This document shows positions 25,258-34,400 of a DNA stretch of 43,798 bases, piece by piece. Position 1 is the stretch's first letter, and each line of letters begins with the position of its first letter. A program made the position numbers and the translations under genes. The stretch spans positions 1 to 43,798 of the forward strand of contig JANSXF010000032.1 in NCBI GenBank assembly GCA_024743095.1, written 5' to 3'. Under the pieces are notes generated by a model, which made no database searches, had not been told where the DNA came from, and worked only from the letters and a program-made list of their open reading frames with translations. Origin of the DNA: Flavobacteriaceae bacterium (GTDB lineage: Bacteria > Bacteroidota > Bacteroidia > Flavobacteriales > Flavobacteriaceae).

Positions 25258-27675
25258 ATGCACAAATATTTATTGGTCTCCTTCTTCTTGATTGTTACGG
25301 CCGTACAATCACAAAACTCAAAAGAAAGTACAATTTTTGGTAGAATATCCGGTGAGGACGGAAACCCATTGGCCTATGCGACGGTTATGATCAAAGGCAC
25401 CAACATAGGGACCTTGACCAATGAACAGGGTAATTTTGAGATTCACCCACCTTTTGGGAAGCATACACTTATGGTGTCTTTTATAGGATATGAAAAAGCA
25501 TCAAAAAACATTGAGACCACTGCTCAGAACAATAGAATTCAAGTTGATTTTGTGCTTAGGGAAAATACCGAGAACCTTGATGAGGTGACCGTTAGTGGCA
25601 AAACAAAGGAAACCGAGCTGGAGACCCAAGGGTTTTCGATGAATGCAGTGGAAACAAAACAGGCCAGTCTTCGCAACATACAGGCTAACGAATTGTTGAA
25701 CACCACGGTCGGGGTAAAGATCCGTCAAAACGGTGGATTGGGTTCCAATGTAGAATATTCCCTCAACGGATTATCCGGAAGCGCTGTTCGCATTTTTATT
25801 GATGGCATCCCCATTTCGACCTATGGTTCTTCCTTCAATCTAAACAGCATTCCTCCATCGATGATCAAACAGATCCAAGTATACAAAGGCGTGGTACCGG
25901 GTCACTTGGCGGATGATGCCCTTGGAGGTGCCATAAATATCCAACTGCACCAAGAAGCACGGAACAATTTCAATGCTTCTGTCTCCTACGGGTCATTCAA
26001 TACGCTTCAGGCAAATGTGAACGGGACGTACCGATTCGATGATTCAGGTTTTACCGTAAAAGCATCGTTATTCCATAATTATTCAGATAACGATTACAAG
26101 GTATCTGGCAGAAGTGTCGTGGTAACAGGAATTGGAGGTGTGCAGACACCCATAACCGCCAGAAGGTTCAACGATGCGTATAGGTCTACCGGAGGCATGG
26201 TACAGGCCGGTTTTACCGATGTTAAATGGGCCGATCAATTTTTTGTGGGCGTAACAGGTTCGGATGATTATAAAGAGGTACAGCATGGTGCCTTTATGAC
26301 CATAACCCCATACAAAGACAGGTTTATGGAATCAGACGCACTTTTGGCCAACCTTACCTATCAAAAGACCGACCTTTTCACCAAGGGACTCGATTTGAAC
26401 GTACATGGATTGTACGGCAAAAGAAATAGGGCCGTTAACGATACCGTAGCTTGGGCCTACAGTTGGAACGGTGAGCGAGCCATCGATTTTAGGGGTGATC
26501 AATATCAATATTCGTGGGGTTCCCAACAGGAAGGAGGGCCTACCTTGGCCAAGATCAATAGAAACGTTTCTTCCATACGAACTGGCCTCTCCTACTCCAT
26601 CAACAACAATCATAGTGTTCTATTGAACCATGTTTTTAGTGGAATTGATAGGGAAGATAGCGATCAATTAAGGTCAGTGCTCGAAAACACCTTTGCCGGC
26701 ACCCGTGACCTTCGCAAAAACATCTTCTCACTTACATACGAATTCAATGCCTTCGACAATAGACTAAGGACCAGCTTGTTTGCAAAGCACTATCAACAAA
26801 AAACAACCAGCGTTGACCCTGCCATTGAAACCGATTCGGAAGGAAACAATCAGGTTGTCGACGAAGAGGTGAGCAGTAACAAAGAGTATGACGGATATGG
26901 GTTTGCCCTCTCCTATGCGCTATTACCCAACATCACCTTATTGGCATCGGCAGAAAAAGCAGTACGATTGCCCAATGAGACCGAAATATTCGGTAATGAC
27001 GGGGATAACGTTGTGGCCAACTCCAGTATAAACCCAGAGCAGAGCAACAACTATAATTTAGGATTTAGGCTGGGGACCTTTTCCATCAAAAAACACGATT
27101 TCAGTGTTTCCACCAACTTCTTTACTAGGAACATCAAGGATAGAATCGGTCTGCCCATTGAAACATCCCTGAACATCAACGAAGACCTTATCCTATATGT
27201 GAACCAAGGGAGCGGTACATCCATAGGTTTTGATGCCCAAATGGATTATACCTACAATACTAATTTTGGTCTGAACTTTAATATTTCCCGTTTTGATTTG
27301 ACCGTGGAAAACAGAGGTGTGGAGATTGATGTGCCCAACACCCCTTTCCTTACCATGAACGCAAGTGCCAGATACTCCTTCAAGGACTTTATACAAAAAA
27401 ATGCACGTCTGAACCTGTTCTATACCATGTACTTTACGGGAGAGTTTTCCTATTTGGTGCCCCAAGGTTCCAACACCGTAGGTGATGACTTTTTCAAGGT
27501 TCCCGAGCAACTGGCCCAAGATCTTGGACTCAGTTACTCCTTCCCCAACAATAAGCTCATTCTGAGTTTTGATGTTAAAAATATATTCGATAAGCCCGTT
27601 TACGACAACCTATCGGTGCAAAAGCCGGGACGAGCTTTTTATCTCAAGTTAAACTATATAATCAATTCTATTTAA
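25258..27675 (+). CDS. TonB-dependent outer-membrane receptor, siderophore type
   Basis: This 805-residue receptor has a signal peptide (AVQSQ, about residues 15-19), a carboxypeptidase-regulatory-like domain (about 23-105, GRISGEDGNPLAYATVMIKG), a linker LDEVTVSGKT, a plug (about 118-230, with VRIFIDGIPIS, IQVYKGVVPG and ALGGAINI) and a 22-strand-type barrel. It is much shorter than SusC proteins and has no SusD partner. No N-terminal signalling (STN) domain is present, so it is not of the sigma-factor-linked FecA type. The AraC gene on one side and the DUF4374 lipoprotein 20 bases downstream place it in the siderophore or heme uptake class common in Bacteroidota. The ligand is not known. 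Confidence 0.92.
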   Translation: MHKYLLVSFFLIVTAVQSQNSKESTIFGRISGEDGNPLAYATVMIKGTNIGTLTNEQGNFEIHPPFGKHTLMVSFIGYEKASKNIETTAQNNRIQVDFVLRENTENLDEVTVSGKTKETELETQGFSMNAVETKQASLRNIQANELLNTTVGVKIRQNGGLGSNVEYSLNGLSGSAVRIFIDGIPISTYGSSFNLNSIPPSMIKQIQVYKGVVPGHLADDALGGAINIQLHQEARNNFNASVSYGSFNTLQANVNGTYRFDDSGFTVKASLFHNYSDNDYKVSGRSVVVTGIGGVQTPITARRFNDAYRSTGGMVQAGFTDVKWADQFFVGVTGSDDYKEVQHGAFMTITPYKDRFMESDALLANLTYQKTDLFTKGLDLNVHGLYGKRNRAVNDTVAWAYSWNGERAIDFRGDQYQYSWGSQQEGGPTLAKINRNVSSIRTGLSYSINNNHSVLLNHVFSGIDREDSDQLRSVLENTFAGTRDLRKNIFSLTYEFNAFDNRLRTSLFAKHYQQKTTSVDPAIETDSEGNNQVVDEEVSSNKEYDGYGFALSYALLPNITLLASAEKAVRLPNETEIFGNDGDNVVANSSINPEQSNNYNLGFRLGTFSIKKHDFSVSTNFFTRNIKDRIGLPIETSLNINEDLILYVNQGSGTSIGFDAQMDYTYNTNFGLNFNISRFDLTVENRGVEIDVPNTPFLTMNASARYSFKDFIQKNARLNLFYTMYFTGEFSYLVPQGSNTVGDDFFKVPEQLAQDLGLSYSFPNNKLILSFDVKNIFDKPVYDNLSVQKPGRAFYLKLNYIINSI

Positions 27676-27695
27676 TTACTTAAATACCCTATAAA

Positions 27696-29057
27696 ATGAA
27701 ACGCAACTTATTAAATATCAGAAATTTTGCTTCTATCCTGATGATCGTTGGATTATTGGTCTCCTGTAGCAGTGATGACAACGGCGGCACAACCCCTCCC
27801 ACCGACGGTGGCGATGATGATGGCGACCCAGTTGAGGATACCAGATGGATTACCGTTGCCGCGGCCAGAATGGGCGAAAACCCCGGTGATGGAAATGGCG
27901 GAACTCTGATCTATGCAATAACCAGTGAAGAGGCCAAAGATCCATCCGTATCCATTGAGCCTTTTGACAATGGGTTCATTGTTCCTTCCAACAGAACCGC
28001 TAGGTTACAATCCTCAGAAGATGGAAGTACCATCTTTAATATCAGCTATGCAGGCGATACTGGTGGAAATTACACCAAATATTCCGTGGAAGGCGGTCAG
28101 GATTTTATACAAACAGGAACCGAGATCAGTATTGCGCCTTACGTGGGGTCCGCTCCAAGATGGATCAAATTGTTTGATGGTGACCAAACCGGTTCTGCCG
28201 TATATGTTTCCACAGAGCATCAATTTGACAGTGAAGACAATTATGTCCGTACCGAGGCCACCATGGGAGTCTTGACCTTGGATTTGGAAAATTCACAGAT
28301 CATTGAGTTCCAAGAACAGAGTCTGCAACTAAGTGCAGAGGAAGAAGCAAATGGTTACTATGTTTCAAGGATTGACATGCCCGTATTGAACGAAGCCGGT
28401 GACAAACTTTACATCGGGGCGCGTTTAAGCAAGGTAAATCCAGAAACTGCTGAAAATGACAGCGATTACGAAATTTTGGGCTCCAAGACCATTGTTTTGG
28501 ACTATCCCTCTTTGTTGAACCCAACTGTTATCACTTCAACCGTTGGACATGGAAATACAAACGGCTATCGTAGCATCAATGCATTCCTATACAACGGAAG
28601 TGTATATCAAGCCAATCAAGGAGATCCTGAAGGTTCGCATATCCTCAAAATAGATGCGAACAACCAATATGACAACACGTACGATTTTAACTTGGATGAA
28701 GCCTTAGGTGTTGAAGGGGCCTATATTCTTGCATGGAGGCCCGCTGCAAACGGAAAAGCAGTTTTGGCCTACCGCCATAATGGTTCTGCCGAGGGAGTTG
28801 CCGGAGCACAGGGATTCTTTGCTTTGGTCGACTTGGAAGCACAGACCGCTCAACAGATTACCGAGATTCCTTACGATCCGGACTTCTACCTGTTCCAATA
28901 CCAAGGTTTTGCCGTTGATGGTACAGAAATATATGTAACCCAAGCCCCTGTAGGCGAAAACGGGAACATTTACGTAATAGACACTGAAACCGGTGAAGTT
29001 ACACAAGGAGCCGAATTGGTCAACGTTGAGGGAAGCCACTTCATTGGTACCTTCTAG
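27696..29057 (+). CDS. DUF4374 family lipoprotein
   Basis: This 453-residue protein has a lipobox at Cys24 (GLLVSCSSDD) followed by an acidic, Gly/Pro/Thr-rich surface linker (residues 27-48). The remainder is a beta-propeller-like fold with strands such as RWITVAAARMG, EDNYVRTEATMGVLTLDLE and GNIYVIDTETGEV. DUF4374 proteins regularly follow TonB-dependent siderophore receptors in this phylum and are thought to be surface accessory or substrate-binding proteins, though no mechanism has been shown. It is 20 bases from the receptor gene, and a strong terminator ends the unit. Confidence 0.88.
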   Translation: MKRNLLNIRNFASILMIVGLLVSCSSDDNGGTTPPTDGGDDDGDPVEDTRWITVAAARMGENPGDGNGGTLIYAITSEEAKDPSVSIEPFDNGFIVPSNRTARLQSSEDGSTIFNISYAGDTGGNYTKYSVEGGQDFIQTGTEISIAPYVGSAPRWIKLFDGDQTGSAVYVSTEHQFDSEDNYVRTEATMGVLTLDLENSQIIEFQEQSLQLSAEEEANGYYVSRIDMPVLNEAGDKLYIGARLSKVNPETAENDSDYEILGSKTIVLDYPSLLNPTVITSTVGHGNTNGYRSINAFLYNGSVYQANQGDPEGSHILKIDANNQYDNTYDFNLDEALGVEGAYILAWRPAANGKAVLAYRHNGSAEGVAGAQGFFALVDLEAQTAQQITEIPYDPDFYLFQYQGFAVDGTEIYVTQAPVGENGNIYVIDTETGEVTQGAELVNVEGSHFIGTF

Positions 29058-29085
29058 ACCTTTTAACAACTATCCAATTTAGATT

Positions 29086-29126
29086 AAACTCCGTGGGGGA
29101 ATTTCCCTCACGGAGTTTTCTTTTTT
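29086..29126 (+). terminator. Strong terminator after the DUF4374 gene
   Basis: AAACTCCGTG (29086-29095) pairs with CACGGAGTTT (29109-29118); the inside GGGAA/TTCCC extends the stem. TCTTTTTT follows. The unit ends here. Confidence 0.88.
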
Positions 29127-29232
29127 AAATACCGCACCTACCGTAAACCTGAAACCAAAGCAACGATCCATAAAATCCTTTTTGGGGCGATTGACGCTTC
29201 TGATAACTTGCCCGTCGACGATGTAACCAATC

Positions 29233-29275
29233 AAGAGAAAAGATGGAGCCATGTGTTTTTCTCTTCTTTTTTTTC
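29233..29275 (+). terminator. Second hairpin with T-tract in the 29127-29449 gap
   Basis: AAGAGAAAA (29233-29241) pairs with TTTTCTCTT (29257-29265), with an inner ATGG/CCAT, and CTTTTTTTTC follows. It is a back-up terminator or the remnant of a lost gene's end. The remaining gap bases (29127-29232 and 29276-29449) show no gene or RNA that could be recognised. Confidence 0.5.
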
Positions 29276-29449
29276 AGAGAGCAAAATATTATGGCGATCA
29301 TGGTGATATTTATTTCGGATTACTTTTTTAATCATGTAAGCCCATTTTATAAAAATAACTATAGGGTCCTTTAACGAAAGTCTTAGAGAATCTATCTCAA
29401 AAAAGCCTGGGTTATGTCATTCCATATCCCGAAATAATCGAATTACAAG

Positions 29450-31102
29450 CTATTCCCTTTCATATAATTTCACCCGCAATACCTTGGGTAAATTAAAAGG
29501 AAGTCCAAAATCCGTTTGGTCGCCGTTTAGGATTCGTTCCACTACGAATTCACCATTCTCGTAATGGCCTTCCTCCACCACTAGGTAATTCCAGCTGATA
29601 CCTGGCCTTTCACCTGAAGGCCTGACCATTACCCGGCTATGGTACCCTGTTATCAAAAATGTACCTTTTTCCAGTTCAGCGACCATGATTCTTCCATCAG
29701 GATGCTCCGATTGATGCGCCGTCCTGTCCAGACGGTCGAATCTTCCAAAAGCGACATCAATATCCCAACCAGTAAAGGTAAGTGTAGTATCGGTAATATA
29801 ATTTGCCCTATCCCAAGGCGAGCCAGGGTCAGCATCCTTATCGATCGGTTCCATTTGTACTGCTGTTTTGATTTTTCCTTCAAAATTCAGTTGGGCAATT
29901 TCTCGCTGCATGTTCTCAAAAATTTTAAAGTTTCGTGCTGTAGGACCATACAATTCTTCATCGGTAAGCGCTTCCCCATCTTCCCCGAACCGTATCCGTT
30001 GATCATCCAGTCCAAATGGAGCATAACCGATCGCTCCTTTTCCCAATGCCGAATAAAAAAAGCGTGGAAATGGTGCCCTCCAATGGGTTTCGGGAATCAT
30101 CAATGGATATCCAGATTCGCTGTACAGCTCAATGAGTTTTAAATATTTCTTGGTATCGGTGGTATAAATGTCAGGCGCAATAATATCAATGGAAGGAGCT
30201 GCTGATTTCCATAGTCCAAAGACATTGTCATTAGGTCCTCCAACTTGATAATTCGGTGGCCATCCGGCATCAAAGGGGTCTCGGACCGCTGCATTGACCA
30301 TAAGCGGCAAGGGGTAAATTTCTTTCCCGGCCTTTGCTACTTCTTCAATATAGGAGGCAATGTGCCAAACATGAAAATATTCATCCGCATCTTTTCCAAA
30401 AACTTCGCTCCAATTGCCCGTATTGTTGGTTTTGACCCCCATGGCCTTCATCGCCTCTTTGGGTACGGGTTGCCCAAAAAGCTTTTGCGCTTCTGGTGAA
30501 AAATCTCGTACCGAACCCCATGTACCAGGTTCATTTTCAACCTGAACAATGATAACTGTGTGGTCCTTGTCAAATTCTTTTAAATGCTTCATAAAGACCG
30601 AAAACGCCCTTTTATCGGCTTCCAAGGTAGCTTGGGCATGTGGTGATGGCGAATCCACCGTTTTGCCATCCTTTCCAATCATATTGGGGTACTTCTTGGG
30701 TTGAAGCTTCATCCACTGGGGCATATAATGGTTCGACCCGTTTTTCCAAGTAGCGAACCACAATAGCACCAATTTTAAATCGTGTTGGCGCGCCTGAGTG
30801 ATTACGGCATCCACAACACTAAAATCATATTCCCCCGGGCTTGGCTCGAACTGTTCCCAATAAATAGGGATTTCCAAGGTGTTTACATGCAATTTTTCCA
30901 TTGCCGACCAAACCTTGGGCAGTGCCGAGGGCCAAGTGCTCGAATTATTGGCCTGGGCTCCCAGAATAAGAAAGGGCTGATCATCCACCATAAAAGCGTA
31001 ATGGTCGTTTTTATGTTCAATCCGAGGTAAAGAAGCTTTTTGGGTCTGGGCCATAATTGAAAAGCAACTAAGGACACATAATAACAATGGCATCTTTTTC
31101 AT
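29450..31102 (-). CDS. GH35 family beta-galactosidase-like enzyme with DUF5597-type C-terminus
   Basis: This 550-residue enzyme has a signal peptide (SIMAQTQ, about residues 15-21). The TIM-barrel of clan GH-A is evident: residues 71-93 carry the EIPIYWEQFEPSPGEYDF entry. The acid/base is Glu191 in QVENEPGTW (187-195) and the nucleophile is Glu338 in MIPETHW. The C-terminal beta part (FTGWDIDVAFGRFDR, VAELEKGTFLITGYHSRV) corresponds to the DUF5597 domain that accompanies this branch of GH35. It likely removes terminal beta-galactosyl or related residues in the periplasm. It is transcribed leftward just 8 bases behind a truncated GH43 fragment, and its original promoter region may have been lost. 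Confidence 0.87.
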   Translation of the reverse strand: MKKMPLLLCVLSCFSIMAQTQKASLPRIEHKNDHYAFMVDDQPFLILGAQANNSSTWPSALPKVWSAMEKLHVNTLEIPIYWEQFEPSPGEYDFSVVDAVITQARQHDLKLVLLWFATWKNGSNHYMPQWMKLQPKKYPNMIGKDGKTVDSPSPHAQATLEADKRAFSVFMKHLKEFDKDHTVIIVQVENEPGTWGSVRDFSPEAQKLFGQPVPKEAMKAMGVKTNNTGNWSEVFGKDADEYFHVWHIASYIEEVAKAGKEIYPLPLMVNAAVRDPFDAGWPPNYQVGGPNDNVFGLWKSAAPSIDIIAPDIYTTDTKKYLKLIELYSESGYPLMIPETHWRAPFPRFFYSALGKGAIGYAPFGLDDQRIRFGEDGEALTDEELYGPTARNFKIFENMQREIAQLNFEGKIKTAVQMEPIDKDADPGSPWDRANYITDTTLTFTGWDIDVAFGRFDRLDRTAHQSEHPDGRIMVAELEKGTFLITGYHSRVMVRPSGERPGISWNYLVVEEGHYENGEFVVERILNGDQTDFGLPFNLPKVLRVKLYERE

Positions 31103-31110
31103 ACTATGAT

Positions 31111-31341
31111 TTAATTTGGTAAGTATTCGAAATTTTTGAAGGTCACCTCACCGTCTCCCAGTGCAGTGAGACCAATCTGCACACTCATGAATCCACTCAA
31201 AACATTATGGTGATATCCTGAAACATCAAAAGAATTAGCCGTTTTTTGCCAGTGCTCCCCATCAAGACTGTAGTACATATCCACGATGTTGTTCCTATTC
31301 TTCAAGCGGAGGTAAACGTGTCCATCAACAACAAATACAAG
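31111..31341 (-). pseudogene. Truncated GH43 C-terminal fragment
   Basis: An open frame of 76 codons (from CTT at 31341 to the TAA at 31111-31113) reads VFVVDGHVYLRLKNRNN, then YYSLDGEHWQKT, SFDVSGYHHNVLSGF, GDGEVTFKNFEY. This is the ending of the beta-sandwich (concanavalin-like) domain found at the C-terminus of GH43 beta-xylosidase/arabinofuranosidase proteins. An in-frame stop lies immediately upstream and the catalytic five-bladed propeller is absent. It stands 8 bases before the GH35 gene, as an operon partner would. The 5' part has been deleted, with the break near 31341. Confidence 0.72.
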
Positions 31342-31414
31342 TTAAAGCCGGAATTAAACTCGAGGATCAAGAAAAGGGTTATCTTGTAAACACAAACCTC
31401 AACCATTAACGGTA

Positions 31415-34400
31415 TTGCAAAAAAAAAGTAGCCATAAGGGCCTTGTCTTTTTATACCCGTGCACCATACTGGTCCTATTATTGTGCCTTGGAAAGTCTTC
31501 ATTGGGTCAAGCTCAAAGTTCACCCAAAGCTCACAATCGATTTTCCTTTAACAATCTCACCGTAAATGACGGTCTTTCCCAGAACAGTGTAGTGGGTATA
31601 GCCCAAGACACTACCGGATATCTTTGGTTTGCCACACAGGATGGGCTGAACAAATATGATGGAAGGGAATTTAACATCTATAAAGAACAGTTTGAAGATG
31701 TTACCAGGCCCACTTACAGTAAACTTGGCAAGGTATTCATTGACTCCGATAACACATTATGGGGCATTACCAATCCCGGGACCTTAAAATTCTATGATAG
31801 AAAAAAGGAAGAATTTCAAAGAATAAAGTCCATAGATAGTGCCAGTGTTGTGTACGAAGATTCGCGAAGGAACATCTATGTTGGCACTTATAAAAAGGGG
31901 CTCTTTCGAATCAAGGCCAATGAGAAGGACACTATCCAGGTGCTGGGCGGTCAAAATAAGTCACTGGAGATATACGATTTAATCGAATGGGGCGACCATC
32001 TTTGGATAGCGGCATCGGGAGGAATCTATAAGTTGATCAATGATAAACAGGCCTTGGACACTATCTACCGATCATCGGGCACAAATTTTAGTGCTTTTAC
32101 CGCAAATGGAGAAAATATGTATGCGGGCTCTTATCAAAAAGGACTTTTTATAAAATCGGCATCATCAGAAACCTTTGCTCAATTCAAGGGGTTTGGAAAT
32201 AAAAGATTCCCAACGGATTTGGTCATACAAGACCTTTTGTTGGACAAATATGGCCGGTTATGGGTTGCAACGTACGGACAAGGTTTGTACATCATTGATT
32301 TCTCCACCAAGAGCTTTAGGCATTTTTTGGCCGATAGAAACAACCCCGATGCCATTCATTATGATGACATTTTATTTCTATTCGAGGATTTCACAGGAAC
32401 TATTTGGCTAGGTACGGACGGAGCCGGGGTCAGCTATTATGATGAGTACTTGGCCAAGTTCAATATTCTCACCAACAAAAATGTGCCCAAAGAGGCCCAT
32501 GTGGATGTCATAAGGGCCATTGCCAAGGATGGCCGAAGCCTTTGGCTGGGAACCTCGGGCAAAGGGTTGACCAAAATTAATTTGGATACCCAGCAGGCCT
32601 TCACCATCAAAATCGGGGAATCCAATTTGATCGGGGACAGGATCATGTCCCTATATCACGATGGCAATACCTTATGGATCGGACATCAAGAGCATGGTCT
32701 TCAAAAAATGTTGGGCAACGATCAAATTGAAACCATTGAAGAATTACGAAACCATACGATTTGGAAGATTTATGGAGCTTCCAATAATCAACTATGGCTG
32801 TGCACAAGAAACAAGGGGCTCATCTTATTCGATAAGAAAAATGGTATTGTAGCCCAATTCAATTCAGAAAACTCCAATTTGACCACGGACAATATTAGAA
32901 CCATTGAACATTTCAAAGACAATATTTTTTGGGTGGGGACTGAACAGAGCGGCCTCTTTTCCCTTAACATGGATACCCGAAGGATAGTAAAAATTGACTC
33001 AATCGCCGATGATATAAAATCCTTGCTCCATAAAAATGATAGACTTTGGATAGGTACAAATGGAAATGGACTGAAGTCCTATGAACCATCCACAGGAGAG
33101 ATTCTACATTTTACGGTTAAAACTGGATTGCCCAACAATGTTGTCTATGGCATCCTACCGGACGAAGAAGGGAATCTATGGTTAAGCTCCAATCGAGGTA
33201 TTTCCAGATTCTCATATCATAATGGGAAACATGCCGTGGAAAATTATGGAAACTACGATGGTCTACAATCCTACGAATTCAATACCGGGGCCTATTTCAA
33301 AGATGAAGATGGAACGCTTTATTTTGGTGGTTTGGAAGGTCTCAATTGGTTTCGGCCGGAACAATTGCAGACCAATCCCTTCAAACCCAAAACCGTGATT
33401 ACCAATGTAAAGGTTTTTAACGATACCCGGAATCTTTCGGAAAACGTTCCTTTAAAGCATACCCAGAACACCATTACATTCGCGTTCTCATCCTTGCAAT
33501 TCTCTCAACCCAGCCTAAATCAATATAAATACAGATTAATAGGCAATGATGAAAATTGGATCAATGCAGGCAACAACAATACGGCCCGATATACAAATTT
33601 GTCTCCCGGCGAGTATACCTTTCAGGTACTCTCCAGCAATTATGACGGCATTTGGGGCGATGTTCCGGCTACCTATGGTTTTGAAATAAATCAGCCTTGG
33701 CATTTTACAAATATGGCTGCTGCGGTATTTACCACCTTTACCTTTCAAGGGGCTTTTACGGCCATCGGCATATTTATGGTTTTAATTTTCTTAAGGTTAA
33801 GAAAAAGGGATTATATATTGTACGGCAGTTACATTTTAATCTTTTCCGCCTATTTTTTTATGCGGGTAGATCTTGAGCTCCAGTTAGGCTTGTTTTTTAA
33901 AGATCTTGATTCCTATCATTATTTTTTGACCCCTCTTCTTTTTTTGGTCACTGGACTCTTCATATTATTTGTTGATTCATTTGCTGAAATAAAAAAACAT
34001 AATGCCAAGTTTTCTAAAGAAATAAAGCTTTTCGCAGCAATAACACTTCTATTCTCAGTACTCTCTTTTCTGTACCTGGTCATCACCCAAAACTTGACCT
34101 TGGTAAAACATCATTTGAACATTATATTGCTCCCCCTACATGTTTACTCCATTTATGCGGTCGTCCGGGCATTTATTGTGGTAAAATCACCCCTGAGATA
34201 TTATATTTTGTTGGGAAATTTTTTCCTTGTGGGTTTTACCGTTCTGGGGGTGTACTATGGGTCTCAGAACGATTTATCTGCTGGAGTCGAAGCAAACAAC
34301 GTATTTGGGTTCTACAGTTTCAATATTTCACAATTGGGGGTATTTTTAGAGCTACTTGTGTTTTCCATGGGTCTAGGACACAAATTTTACCTTGTGGAAA

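Noticed and set aside
29639..30142. 167-codon frame antisense to the GH35 gene
   Set aside because: The GH35 reading has catalytic motifs in order, whereas this frame shows none.
31320..31409. Plus-strand peptide tail (QVKAGIKLEDQEKGYLVN) between the GH43 fragment and the HTCS
   Set aside because: It looked like the end of a rightward gene, but there is no upstream support and the frame has no start; left as chance or a trace of the deletion.
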